DNA of 64,000 nucleotides. It comes from DSVZ01 sp964568145. GTDB lineage: Bacteria; Verrucomicrobiota; Verrucomicrobiia; Limisphaerales; J093. The stretch lies in assembly GCA_964568145.1 (NCBI GenBank), contig CAZMOZ010000005.1, positions 62,001 to 126,000 of the forward strand, read 5' to 3'. The notes under the pieces are model-generated. The model saw only the letters and a list, made by a program, of their open reading frames with translations. It searched no databases and was not told where the DNA came from. The stretch's first letter is position 1; the number at the start of each line of letters is the position of its first letter. Of the stretch, positions 54,118 through 62,660 are shown piece by piece. Made by a program: the position numbers and the translations under genes.

Positions 54118-55674
54118 TCAGTAAGCGGTCGTGGACTCGTTCTCCGTGATCGGGACCTGGCGTTGACGGGTGGTCACTTCCACCTGCAGGCGGTTGTCGC
54201 CCGCCTTGAGCGCCTTGCCCTTGACCGTATAGGTGAGGGTCTCGCGGAGCGGCAGTGCGGCGACCGTGGGCCAGGTGACGGTTTTGCCGGACACCTGGGC
54301 ATTGTTCGAAGCGGCACCCGGAGCCATGCCATCCGGGAAGATGGCCTTCACGACCACGTCTTGCAGGTCCAGACCACCGCCCTGGTTGGTCACTTTGATG
54401 AGGTACGTGGTTTCCTCGCCCACTTGGATCGGGTCCGGGTCGTCCACGACCTCGACCAGGATGGCGCTGATGCCCTGGATGAACACGTTACAGCCGGTCA
54501 TGCCGGGCTCGGCGCAGGCGCCTGTCACCTTGGCGCTGAGGCGGTAGTCTCCGCCCCGGGTGCCGGCGAGGGTCGCACAAACCTTCTTGCTGGCGCCCGG
54601 CGCCAGCGTGCCCAGGTTCCAGGTAAGATTGCCGCCCGAAACGGCGCCACCGTCGGTGGCCGACCGCAGGGTCAGCTCCGGTGACAAGGCGTACAGGAGC
54701 ACCGTGCCCTCGGAAGGCGCATCGCCGGTGTTCTTGACCTCCCAGCAAACTTGGAACGGACGGCCGATGAACTCGGTGAACTTGAGGTTGCCCAGTTCCT
54801 TCATGGCGGGCGTCTCGCACTCGAGCGTGAGGACTGGCTTCACCACGGTGATCGACGCCTCAGCCGAGGCTTCCACACCTTGGGCGCTGGTTGCGCGGGC
54901 CGGGTTGGAGAACTTGCCGGTCCGGGCCGCTGTAGCCTTGAACGCGAATTCCTTGGACTCGCCCGGGGTGAGGGTGCCGGCGTCGAAAGCGACACTGCTT
55001 TGTCCCGCCTCGGTAAGCAAGCCGTTGGGCAGGCTGTCGGTCACGCGCACGCCGGTCAGCGCGCTGCTGCCGTTGTTGCGCACCACCAGACGGACTGGGA
55101 TCGGGTCGCACTGGATCACCCGCGCTGGCATGGTCTTGACGAGTTCAATGGCCGGCTTGAGCACCTTGATGGTCTCGCACAGGACGGGGTTGAACGTCAC
55201 GCTGCCGCAGCCGGTGACGACGCCCTCCTCCGCAGCGCTGCCACGGATCCGGATCTCCCGCGACTGCCGTGGCGGCAGATCGCCAATGACCCAGGTAGCT
55301 TTGCTTTCGGTTGCCTCGTCGGGCTGCGGCGTGGCGTCCTCGGCCTTGAAATTATCGCCGGCCTGGGCGTGCAGGGTCACGTCCTGCACCATCAGATCGG
55401 TCAGGTTGCTGACTTTATAGACGACCTCAAACGGCTGGCCCGCGAGCACCTCGGTGGGCACGGTTTTTTCCACCAGCAGGACGCTGGTGTTTGGGTTGCC
55501 GGTGGGGAATGCCGCCCGGGCGGTGCGAAAACCCGCTGCCGGAGCGGGTACGGTCGCGGTGGGCGGCGCGGATTTGGACCTCGCCTGCTGTTGGGCTGTG
55601 CAGCCTGCCGCCAGCACTGCAAGGACGGTCGCCGCCGCCAAAGCACAATTACGGCTTACAAGATGGACGTTCAT
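54118..55674 (-). CDS. Lipoprotein with DUF11/OmcB-like repeats
   Basis: Encodes 518 residues. A lipoprotein signal (ALAAATVLAVLAAGC, lipobox LAAGC) is followed by an Ala/Pro linker and tandem DUF11-like immunoglobulin-fold domains. Each has a pattern such as VEKTVPTEVLAGQPFEVVYK, VSNLTDLMVQDVTL, then LPNGLLTEAGQ and LTPGESKEFAFKA. Related repeats build the cysteine-rich outer-membrane protein OmcB of chlamydiae and many surface proteins. Several Cys residues are spaced through it (VTGCGSVTF, LECETPAM, CWEVKNTGD). The role is probably structural in the envelope. Strong terminator at 54071-54098. Confidence 0.82.
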   Translation of the reverse strand: MNVHLVSRNCALAAATVLAVLAAGCTAQQQARSKSAPPTATVPAPAAGFRTARAAFPTGNPNTSVLLVEKTVPTEVLAGQPFEVVYKVSNLTDLMVQDVTLHAQAGDNFKAEDATPQPDEATESKATWVIGDLPPRQSREIRIRGSAAEEGVVTGCGSVTFNPVLCETIKVLKPAIELVKTMPARVIQCDPIPVRLVVRNNGSSALTGVRVTDSLPNGLLTEAGQSSVAFDAGTLTPGESKEFAFKATAARTGKFSNPARATSAQGVEASAEASITVVKPVLTLECETPAMKELGNLKFTEFIGRPFQVCWEVKNTGDAPSEGTVLLYALSPELTLRSATDGGAVSGGNLTWNLGTLAPGASKKVCATLAGTRGGDYRLSAKVTGACAEPGMTGCNVFIQGISAILVEVVDDPDPIQVGEETTYLIKVTNQGGGLDLQDVVVKAIFPDGMAPGAASNNAQVSGKTVTWPTVAALPLRETLTYTVKGKALKAGDNRLQVEVTTRQRQVPITENESTTAY

Positions 55675-55944
55675 ATAACGGGTCAGTTGCTGGATGATAC
55701 CTACGCCAAGCCGAGCCTAGTTGTCCACCTTGCTTAGTCAAAGCGTTTTTTCTGGCCTTGGCTGAAGACTTGTCCTTGCCGACGGTCGAAGTGCTGCTCC
55801 GTGGCGTCCTTTCAGGCCAGACGGCACGAGTTGAGGGGCACTGAGCGCCAGCCGGCGCCACGTCACGGATTAGCCAGGAACCGGGTTGTGTTCGGCGTTG
55901 ACCACAGTATGCTGCCGCGCAAAGCACCTGACACCTGAACGACT

Positions 55945-56904
55945 ATGAACCTCACCCGCCGCACCTTTTTCGCCGCCGCCGGGCTGGCCGCCGCCACGCC
56001 TTGGACCGGCGCCCAAACCGCCACCAAACCTGGCGCCCGTCCCCGCATCAAACTCGCCATCGCCACCTACTCGTACTGGCACTTCAAGACCGCGCGCGTG
56101 CCCATCGAGACGGTCGTGAACAAAGCCGCCGCGATCGGCGTGGAAGGCGTGGACATCCTGCATCGCCAGATGGACATCCCGGAGAAGGAGCCGCTGACGC
56201 CGGCGCACCGGGCCTACCTGCAACGGCTCAAGCGCCACGCCTTCCGCCAGGGCATGGACCTCGTGGCGTTTTCGATCCACCAGGATTTCGTGGACCCCGA
56301 TCCCGCGTACCGCCGCCAGCAGGTCGAGCACACGCACAAGTGCATCGAGATCGCCTATGAACTGGGCGTGCCGTGCATCCGGCTCAATTCCGGCCGCTGG
56401 AACACCATTCCAAACTTCGACGACCTCATGAAGGCGCGCGGTATTGAACCGGTGCTGCCAGGCCACACCGAGGACGACGGTTTCAAATGGTGCCAGGACT
56501 GCATCGAGCAATGCCTGCAGAAGGCGGAGCAATGCGGCGTGATCCTGGCTCTGGAAAACCACTGGGGACTCACCCGCACGCCGGAGGGGCTGTTGCGGCT
56601 GGTCAACGCCATCCGCTCCCCGTGGCTGGGCGTGTTGCTGGACACCGGCAACTTCCTCGAAGACCCGTACGACAAGATCCGCCTGATCGCGCCGCAGACC
56701 GTGTTTGTGCAGGCCAAGACGTACTTCGGCGGGGGCGAGTGGTACACGCTGGACCTGGACTACCCGCGCATCGCCCGCATTCTGCGCGAGGCGGGCTACA
56801 CCGGTTACGTCTCGCTTGAAATGGAAGGCAAGGAAGACCCGGACGTGGCGGTACCGAAGAGCATCGCGCTGCTCCGCCAGGCCTTTGCCGAGGAGGTCGA
56901 GTGA
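55945..56904 (+). CDS. Secreted sugar phosphate isomerase/epimerase-like TIM barrel
   Basis: Encodes 319 residues. A Tat-type leader (MNLTRRTFFAAAGLAAATPW) is followed by RIKLAIATYSYWHF, the first strand of a xylose-isomerase/AP-endonuclease-2 TIM barrel. Metal-binding residues are suggested by GVILALENHWGLT (Glu), LGVLLDTGNF (Asp), VFVQAKTYF and VSLEMEGKEDPD (Glu). The family includes sugar isomerases, epimerases and inositol catabolic enzymes; exported members of unknown function are widespread in Verrucomicrobia and Planctomycetes. Convergent with the quinone oxidoreductase gene downstream. Confidence 0.88.
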   Translation: MNLTRRTFFAAAGLAAATPWTGAQTATKPGARPRIKLAIATYSYWHFKTARVPIETVVNKAAAIGVEGVDILHRQMDIPEKEPLTPAHRAYLQRLKRHAFRQGMDLVAFSIHQDFVDPDPAYRRQQVEHTHKCIEIAYELGVPCIRLNSGRWNTIPNFDDLMKARGIEPVLPGHTEDDGFKWCQDCIEQCLQKAEQCGVILALENHWGLTRTPEGLLRLVNAIRSPWLGVLLDTGNFLEDPYDKIRLIAPQTVFVQAKTYFGGGEWYTLDLDYPRIARILREAGYTGYVSLEMEGKEDPDVAVPKSIALLRQAFAEEVE

Positions 56905-57006
56905 GTGGTTACAAGGTGGAAGGTTGAATTGTGAAAGGTTGAGCAAGCCACGCAACGCCCCCATTTAACCTTTCACCCTTTTCACCCGTTTAACTCAGCC
57001 GCCCGT

Positions 57007-58002
57007 TCACGGCTCGAGCACGAGCTTGCCGGACACCGCGCCGCACTTGCCAATGGTGCTTTCTTCCTGCAAGCGGTGGGCTGTGGCCGCCTCGGACAGC
57101 GGCAGCACGCGGTCAATCCGCGGCTTGAGCCGGCCCGCCGCCATCCAGTCGTTGATGTCGTCGGCGGCCTCGCGCTGCTCGTCCGGATGCGCCGTGAACA
57201 TCACGAAGCCGTGGATGCTTCCGCCCTTGACATAAAACGGGCCGACCGGAAACGGCGGCCGCGCCTCGCGCCCGGCCATGAGGATGATCCGGCCACGGCT
57301 GGCCAGCGCGGCGACGATCTTGTCGAAGTCCGGCTCGCGCGTGGTTTCCCACCAGACGTTGACTCCGCCGGGCGTGATCTTGCGCAGCGCCAGGCCGGGC
57401 TCGACGTCGCGGTACACGATGGCGTAGTCCGCGCCGAGGTTGAGCACCACCTCCGCCTTCTGGGGGGTGCCCACCGCCGCAATCACACGCGCGCCGGCCA
57501 ACTTGGCCATCTGCACCACGGTGGAGCCCACGCCGCCGCTGGCGCCGTTCACAAAGATGGTTTCACCGCGCTTCAACCCAGCATGGCGGAAAAGTCCCAG
57601 GTGGGCGGTGATGCCCACCAGCGCCATCGCCGCCGCCTGCTGGTCGGTCACGTTGTCCGGCGTGGGGTACGCCCAACACTCGTCCACGGTGATGTATTCG
57701 GCAAAGGTGCCCTGCCGGCCCAGGAGCCCCTGGTTGCTGCCCCAGACACGCTGGCCCGGCTCGAACAGTGTCACGTCCGGGCCCACCGCCTCGACCACGC
57801 CGGCAAAGTCGCAGCCCGGGATAAACGGGTTCGGCAGGTCCATCCTGACCATTCCGCTGCGCAGATAGGTGTCAATGGGGTTGACCGCCACGGCGCGCAC
57901 CCGGATGAGCAGCCTGGAGCCGGTGGGCTGCCCGGGCGCGGGCAGGTCGCCATAGATAATGTTCTCGGGAGGTCCGGGAGTGGTGATGTACGCGGCTTTC
58001 AT
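57007..58002 (-). CDS. NADPH:quinone reductase / zinc-independent alcohol dehydrogenase-like protein
   Basis: Encodes 331 residues from ATG 58002 (MKAAYITTPGPPENIIYGDL). This medium-chain dehydrogenase lacks the catalytic zinc cysteine: the site reads IPGCDFAGVVEAVGPDVTLF. The nucleotide-binding block GETIFVNGASGGVGSTVVQM is AxGGVG type, usual for NADPH-dependent quinone oxidoreductases. GARVIAAVGTPQKAEVVLNL follows. The reaction is probably a quinone or enone reduction. The upstream PQQ-propeller gene ends 22 bp before it, so they may be one operon. Confidence 0.9.
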   Translation of the reverse strand: MKAAYITTPGPPENIIYGDLPAPGQPTGSRLLIRVRAVAVNPIDTYLRSGMVRMDLPNPFIPGCDFAGVVEAVGPDVTLFEPGQRVWGSNQGLLGRQGTFAEYITVDECWAYPTPDNVTDQQAAAMALVGITAHLGLFRHAGLKRGETIFVNGASGGVGSTVVQMAKLAGARVIAAVGTPQKAEVVLNLGADYAIVYRDVEPGLALRKITPGGVNVWWETTREPDFDKIVAALASRGRIILMAGREARPPFPVGPFYVKGGSIHGFVMFTAHPDEQREAADDINDWMAAGRLKPRIDRVLPLSEAATAHRLQEESTIGKCGAVSGKLVLEP

Positions 58003-58024
58003 GCGGCGTGGCGCAGCTTGGCGG

Positions 58025-59341
58025 TCACGGCGCCGCCACGCAATACAGTTTCCGGTTGGTGCGGATGAACAGCTCACTGTCCACGGCCACGACCGTGGAC
58101 CGCGTCAGGTCGTCACCCGGCTCGCCCATTTCGGCGCGGTGCAACACCCGGCCGTCCGCGGCGTCCACCACCACCACATCGCCGCGGAAGTTCAGCAGGT
58201 AAATCCGGCCGTCGGCGCCGGTGGGCGAGGCTTCATACTTGGCGTTGCCGGGCGTTTCGATCAGCCATTTGACGCGGCCGGTGCGGGGTGCCACGCGGGC
58301 GAGCGCCTTGCGGAGATCGCTCAACACGAAGAAATCGCCCAGGTAAAACAACGGCGTGGGCACGTCGCTGGTCACCTCGCGGGTCTGGTCGGATTTCCAG
58401 AGGATGGCCGTGTCAGCCAAACGGCCTTGGCCTCCGGCCTGGAGGGCATAGATGGGATCGTTCTTGGGCGCGCAGGCCAGGATGACACCGTCGCCGGCCA
58501 CCGGCGAGGGTACCAGCCGCCAGTGCCCGATCTTCTTCGGATTCCACGTGCCCCAACGCCACAGTTCGGCGCCGGTCGCGGGGTCGTGGCCGGTGATGCA
58601 ATCGCCGCCGGCCACCAGGATTTCCGCGCGCTCGGCGTGGGTGAAGGGCACCGGCGAGGCGTAAGACTCGCGCGACTCGGCCACGGCGTCGCTGGGACGC
58701 CCGTGCCGCCACAATTCCCGGCCTGTGGCGGGATCGAGCGCCAGCAGGTACGACTCGATGACTCCATTGCTGCCCGGCCGGCCCCGGCCGTTCACCGGCA
58801 CGTCCCGCTGAAGCACCTGTATGTACAGCCGGCCGTCGTGCAGCAGCGGGCTGGCACCGTAAGTCCACAGGAAGGCAAATTCGCCGTAATCCTTCGCCAG
58901 CGACCTCTGCCACAGCCGGCGGCCTGCGAAATCGAACGCGGCGAGATCGCCCTGGCCGTAAAAGAAGATCACCCGCCCGCCATCGGTGACCGGCGAGGGC
59001 GAGGCAAAGTTGCTGCGGTCGTCCCGGTGGGCGCCTTCAGCAATCTGGTGCCGCCAGCGTTCGCGTCCGGTCTGCCGGTCAAGCGCCAGGGCCACCAGGC
59101 TGTGCGCCGCGCGGTCGGTCGAGGAAACAAACACGTGCTGCCGCCACACGACGGGCGTGGCCGCGCTGGGACCGGGCAGGTCGGCGGCCCAGCGGACGTT
59201 CTCGGTGCGGCTGAACGTCGCGGGCAGGTTCGTGGCCGTGCTGGCGCCGTTGCAGGCCGGCCCGCGCCAGTGCGGCCAGTCGGCGACGGCCAACGCGGCC
59301 AGGCTGACGCCGGTCAGGGAGGCGAAGAAACGGATGTTCAT
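58025..59341 (-). CDS. Secreted PQQ-like beta-propeller protein
   Basis: Encodes 438 residues. A signal peptide (MNIRFFASLTGVSLAALAVA) is followed by DWPHWRGPACNGAST, the WPxWRGP start characteristic of Planctomycetes/Verrucomicrobia PQQ-like propellers. Blades contain Trp motifs such as YLLALDPATGRELWRHGRPS, DPATGAELWRWGTW and VAPRTGRVKWLIETPGN, and end VVAVDSELFIRTNRKLYCVA. The eight-blade propeller resembles quinoprotein dehydrogenases, but a true PQQ site is not shown; many such proteins bind proteins or glycans. It lies just upstream of the quinone oxidoreductase gene. Confidence 0.88.
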   Translation of the reverse strand: MNIRFFASLTGVSLAALAVADWPHWRGPACNGASTATNLPATFSRTENVRWAADLPGPSAATPVVWRQHVFVSSTDRAAHSLVALALDRQTGRERWRHQIAEGAHRDDRSNFASPSPVTDGGRVIFFYGQGDLAAFDFAGRRLWQRSLAKDYGEFAFLWTYGASPLLHDGRLYIQVLQRDVPVNGRGRPGSNGVIESYLLALDPATGRELWRHGRPSDAVAESRESYASPVPFTHAERAEILVAGGDCITGHDPATGAELWRWGTWNPKKIGHWRLVPSPVAGDGVILACAPKNDPIYALQAGGQGRLADTAILWKSDQTREVTSDVPTPLFYLGDFFVLSDLRKALARVAPRTGRVKWLIETPGNAKYEASPTGADGRIYLLNFRGDVVVVDAADGRVLHRAEMGEPGDDLTRSTVVAVDSELFIRTNRKLYCVAAP

Positions 59342-59393
59342 CCGGGCAGAGTAGAGTCAAGAGACGGGCATGCAACCCGCCTTTGCCTTTTCA

Positions 59394-59626
59394 GGAGCAG
59401 CTCACTTTTCCGCAGCCGGTGGAAATGGCCGGACACCGCCGGGTAGCGGCAGCCATCCCCGGCTGCCGTACCGGGCGGCATCCAGCCGTCCCGAATCCGC
59501 GACGGAAAGCCGCCTGTCGGGTGCCGCCCGCACACCACCAACGGGCTGGAAGCCAGGCTCCACGGCCGGCGGGAAGCCGGCGCCACCCCGGCGGACGGTA
59601 CGGCCTGCAAGTAATTAAGATGCGCC
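59394..59626 (+). mobile_element. MITE-like non-coding element, copy 2
   Basis: Similar to 24590-24816 across its length and in the same orientation. It shares CAGCCGGTGGAAA at the left, GGGCGGCATC and GGCTCCACGGCCGGC in the middle, and AAGATGCGCC at the right. The left terminal repeat GGAGCAGCTCAC differs from copy 1 in two of twelve bases; the right end reads TAAGATGCGCC. No ORF. It fills the gap between the PQQ protein and clpS. Confidence 0.7.
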
Positions 59627-59690
59627 CTGCCATTTCCGACCCGCGGCTGCGTGATTGAACTGGCTGGCGCTCTCGCCTACGTTTTCCGGC

Positions 59691-60002
59691 ATGGCAGAAA
59701 CCGCGGTGCCCGTGACCACGCCGGAAATCCGCGCGGACGACCAGGCCGAGACCCGTCGCCGGCGCGAGCCCGGCTATCTGGTGGTGTGCTGGAACGACCC
59801 GGTGAACCTCATGGTGTACGTGACGCATGTGTTCATGGTCGTGTTCGGCTGGCCCAAGCCGAAGGCCGAGTTGCACATGCTCGAGGTCCACAACAAGGGC
59901 CGGAGCGTCCTGGAGCGCGGCAGCCTCGAGCGCGCGGAGTTCTACGTGCACAAGCTCCAGTCCTACGGCCTGCAGGCCACCCTCGAACGGGACGACGCAT
60001 GA
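59691..60002 (+). CDS. clpS: ATP-dependent Clp protease adaptor ClpS
   Basis: Encodes 103 residues from ATG 59691. ClpS brings N-degron substrates to ClpAP. The conserved core is WNDPVNLMVYVTHVFMVVFG (the NDPV..M.YV motif that holds the N-terminal residue of the substrate), followed by KAELHMLEVHNKGRSVLERG and AEFYVHKLQSYGLQATLE. The N-terminal extension is about 30 residues. It overlaps the next gene by 4 bp (ATGA), suggesting joint translation. Confidence 0.94.
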   Translation: MAETAVPVTTPEIRADDQAETRRRREPGYLVVCWNDPVNLMVYVTHVFMVVFGWPKPKAELHMLEVHNKGRSVLERGSLERAEFYVHKLQSYGLQATLERDDA

Positions 60003-60502
60003 AATTCCTCCGCCGGGTGGATGACCGGTACGAATTCCAGTTTGGCCGGCGCGAACAGCATGTCTTCCGCGAAGTGCTCCGCGCCTATCCCGTCGTTCCG
60101 CTCGAACATCACCGCGTCACCCGCGCCGAACCGACGCCGGCGCTGGCCGACGCGCAGAAGCTGCTGCACGATTCCCTGGCCGGGATGAAGGCCGAAGCCC
60201 GCCGCCGGGTCGAGGTCTTCCTGGCCGATCTCCACCGCTTCAGCCCGACGCCCGAAGGCGCGCGCGCCAGTTTCACCCGCGACGAGATGGAATGGCTGCT
60301 CCAGGTCCTCAACGACATCCGCGTGGGAAGCTGGCTCCAACTGGGCTGCCCCGACCCGGACGCCGGCCAGCGGCCCAAGCTCACCGCCGAGACGGCGCGG
60401 TTCCTGCCGTTGATGGAAGTGGCCGGGGCCTTTGAGTACGCCTTGCTGGCCGCGCTGGACGGCACCGACGGCGTCGGCTGGGCGCCGCCGCCGCGCGAAT
60501 GA
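59999..60502 (+). CDS. DUF2017-like protein, coupled to ClpS
   Basis: Encodes 167 residues from ATG 59999. Family features are weak but fit DUF2017-type proteins: MKFLRRVDDRYEFQFGRREQ, then DEMEWLLQVLNDIRVGSWLQ and LPLMEVAGAFEYALLAALDG. Genes of this family are usually found beside clpS in Actinobacteria. The 4 bp overlap with clpS supports a joint role in protein turnover, but function is unknown. The protein is soluble and helical. Confidence 0.75.
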   Translation: MKFLRRVDDRYEFQFGRREQHVFREVLRAYPVVPLEHHRVTRAEPTPALADAQKLLHDSLAGMKAEARRRVEVFLADLHRFSPTPEGARASFTRDEMEWLLQVLNDIRVGSWLQLGCPDPDAGQRPKLTAETARFLPLMEVAGAFEYALLAALDGTDGVGWAPPPRE

Positions 60503-60524
60503 CTTCACCCGGGCTGCCAGGCAA

Positions 60525-60810
60525 CGGGCGGGCCGCAGTGGCCCAGGCGAGCTCACCTGGAGCCGTGCCGCGGCTGCCCCGCCCGCGGGGGCCGTGGGCT
60601 GCCAACCGTAGCCCCGAAAGGCAGGGCTCGATGGAGTCTCGCCCCACCGGCGCGGCCTGCGGCCGCGAAGTCCGAAAGTCGGCATCCGGCATCCGGCATC
60701 AGGCATCCACCTTCCACGAACCATAAACCATGAACCACGAACCCAAATCGCCGGGCTCGACGAAGTCTCGCCCCGCCATGTCGAAGCCGGACCGGCACAA
60801 TGGTGAGATG
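60525..60810 (+). repeat. Dispersed repeat family B, copy 2, with micro-repeats
   Basis: The first part (60525-60665) matches 39960-40110: GTGGCCCAGGCGAGCTCACC, GGAGCCGTGCCGCGG and GGGCTCGATGGAGTCTCGCC followed by CCACCGGCGCGG. Then come micro-repeats: GGCATCCGGCATCCGGCATC (60681-60700) and CCACGAACCATAAACCATGA-type words. A second truncated unit, GGGCTCGACGAAGTCTCGCC, lies near 60753-60772. Non-coding, 380 bp between the DUF2017-like gene and the FHA gene. Confidence 0.65.
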
Positions 60811-60882
60811 CGACCTCGATGGCCAGAAACCGTTTGACTTGGACTCCCCCCGCTCAATAATCGCCACAGCTACCTGCCATCC

Positions 60883-61401
60883 ATGGCCAAACTTGTTGTC
60901 CTTACTGAAGGGTTAGCCGGCGCCGCCCACGAGTTGAAAAGCGAGCGCACGACCGTTGGGCGCTTGGAGGACAACGCGTTTCAAATCGCCGAGCCGTCGG
61001 TGTCGAGCCATCACTGCGAAGTGATCCTCAAAGGCAACGAGGTCATCATCAAGGACCTCAACTCAACCAACGGCACGTTTATCAACGAGCAGCCCGTCAC
61101 CGAGGCCGTGCTCAAGCCGGGGCAAATCCTGCGGCTGGGGAAGGTCGAGTTGCGACTCGAAGACGGCTCGCGGCCGCCGCCGGCCGCGGCGGCCGCCAAC
61201 GTCCGCAAGCCCGCGCAGCAGACCATGCCCATCGGCGGGGTCAAGCTGGGCGATCTGGACAAGGCCGGAAAGCCGGTGGTGGCCACGGCGTTCGCCAAGA
61301 AGAGCGACAACGCCAACAAGCTCTTTCTTTACGGCGGGCTCGCCCTCGGGCTGATCATCATCGCCTTGATCGTGTATTCGATCGTGGGCATCCAGAACTG
61401 A
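60883..61401 (+). CDS. FHA-domain protein with C-terminal membrane helix
   Basis: Encodes 172 residues. The forkhead-associated domain (about 5-90) has TTVGRLEDNAFQIAEPSVSS, HHCEVILKGNEVIIKDLNST and NGTFINEQPV. The Gly-Arg, Ser, His and Asn residues that bind phosphothreonine are present (GR, SSHH, NSTNG). A linker rich in Pro and Ala follows. A single membrane helix (LFLYGGLALGLIIIALIVYS, about 147-166) is at the end, so it is tail-anchored with the FHA domain in the cytoplasm. It may recruit Ser/Thr-phosphorylated proteins to the membrane. Convergent with hemB, only 4 bp apart. Confidence 0.93.
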   Translation: MAKLVVLTEGLAGAAHELKSERTTVGRLEDNAFQIAEPSVSSHHCEVILKGNEVIIKDLNSTNGTFINEQPVTEAVLKPGQILRLGKVELRLEDGSRPPPAAAAANVRKPAQQTMPIGGVKLGDLDKAGKPVVATAFAKKSDNANKLFLYGGLALGLIIIALIVYSIVGIQN

Positions 61402-61405
61402 AGTT

Positions 61406-62419
61406 TCAGGCGGCCGCCTCCCGCAGCCACCGCGCGGCATCCACCGCCGCGTATGTGATGAGAATGTCCGCGCCCGCCCGACGCAACGCCAGCAGGCTCT
61501 CCAGCGTCACCGCCCGCTCGTCCAGCCAGCCGTTGGCCGCCGCCGCCTTGATCATGGCGTATTCGCCGCTGACCGCGTAGGCGGCGGTTGGGTAGCCGAA
61601 CTCGGCCTTCACGCGGTACAGCACGTCCAGGTAAGCCAGGGCCGGCTTCACCATCACGATGTCCGCGCCCTCCTGGATGTCCAGGGCCACCTCGCGCAAC
61701 GCCTCCGCCGCGTTGGGCGAAGCCATCTGGTAACTGCGCCGGTCGCCAAAGCGCGGCGCCGACTCCGCCGCCTCGCGGAACGGCCCGTAAAACGCCGACG
61801 CGAATTTCGCCGCGTAGGACAGAATCGGCGTGTCCCCGAAGCCCCCGCGGTCCAGCGCGGCACGGATCGCCGCCACGCGCCCGTCCATCATGTCGCTGGG
61901 CGCTACCACGTCCGCGCCGGCCTCGGCGTGGCTCACCGCCGCCCGTGCCAGGAGCTTCAGGGTCGGGTCGTTCAGGATGCGCGCGCTGGCGGGGCCTTGC
62001 CGCACCACGCCGCAATGGCCGTGGCTCATGTACTCGCACAGGCATACGTCGGTGATGACCAGCAGGTCCGGCAACTCGCGCTTCAACAGCCGCACGGCCT
62101 GCTGGACGATGCCGTTGGCCGCGTAAGCCTCCGAGGCCTTCTCATCCTTGCGGTCGGGAATGCCGAACAGCAGCACCGCCGGCACGCCCGCCTCGCGCGC
62201 CCGCCGCGCGTCGGCCAGCAGTTCGTCCGGCGAGAGCTGAAACACGCCGGGCATGGACTTCACCGGGTGCCGCAATTTCCGGCCGGCCCGCACAAAAAGC
62301 GGCAGGACAAACTGGTCCGCGCTCAGGCGCGTCTCGGTGACCATCCGGCGCAGCACGGCCGACTGACGCAACCGACGGGGGCGGTAAGTTGGGAACTGGC
62401 CTGAAGCGATGGTATTCAC
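61406..62419 (-). CDS. hemB: Delta-aminolevulinic acid dehydratase (porphobilinogen synthase)
   Basis: Encodes 337 residues. HemB joins two 5-aminolevulinate molecules into porphobilinogen in heme synthesis. The zinc triad is Cys126, Cys128 and Cys136 in DVCLCEYMSHGHCGV. Schiff-base lysines are Lys205 (YAAKFASAFY) and Lys258 (ADIVMVKPALAYLD). APSDMMDGRV and YQMASPNAAEALREVALDI complete the site. The zinc-binding (not magnesium-only) type is seen. Its stop is 4 bp from the FHA gene end. Confidence 0.97.
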   Translation of the reverse strand: MNTIASGQFPTYRPRRLRQSAVLRRMVTETRLSADQFVLPLFVRAGRKLRHPVKSMPGVFQLSPDELLADARRAREAGVPAVLLFGIPDRKDEKASEAYAANGIVQQAVRLLKRELPDLLVITDVCLCEYMSHGHCGVVRQGPASARILNDPTLKLLARAAVSHAEAGADVVAPSDMMDGRVAAIRAALDRGGFGDTPILSYAAKFASAFYGPFREAAESAPRFGDRRSYQMASPNAAEALREVALDIQEGADIVMVKPALAYLDVLYRVKAEFGYPTAAYAVSGEYAMIKAAAANGWLDERAVTLESLLALRRAGADILITYAAVDAARWLREAAA

Positions 62420-62482
62420 GGGGCCAGTCTAGAATCGGGTCGAACCCTGCAAAGACGAAAAACCGCCGCCCACCGCGGCTGC

Positions 62483-62626
62483 CTTCGCGGCCGCAGACCG
62501 CGCCGGTGGAGCGAGACTCCGTCGAGCCCAGTAGTTTGGTTTGTGGTTCGTGGTTCGCAATTCGTTGTCCTTCGACTTTCGACCTTCGACCTTGCCGCGG
62601 GAGCAAAACTCCATCGAGCCGTGACC
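62483..62626 (-). repeat. Dispersed repeat family B, two partial inverted copies
   Basis: On the minus strand 62530-62483 reads GGGCTCGACGGAGTCTCGCT then CCACCGGCGCGG, like copy 2. 62626-62593 reads GGCTCGATGGAGTTTTGCTC. Between them lies a patch of GTTTGTGGTTCGTGGTTCGC micro-repeats. Confidence 0.6.
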
Positions 62627-62660
62627 TCCCGATCATCAGCTTGCCGGCCGGGTGGGCAGA

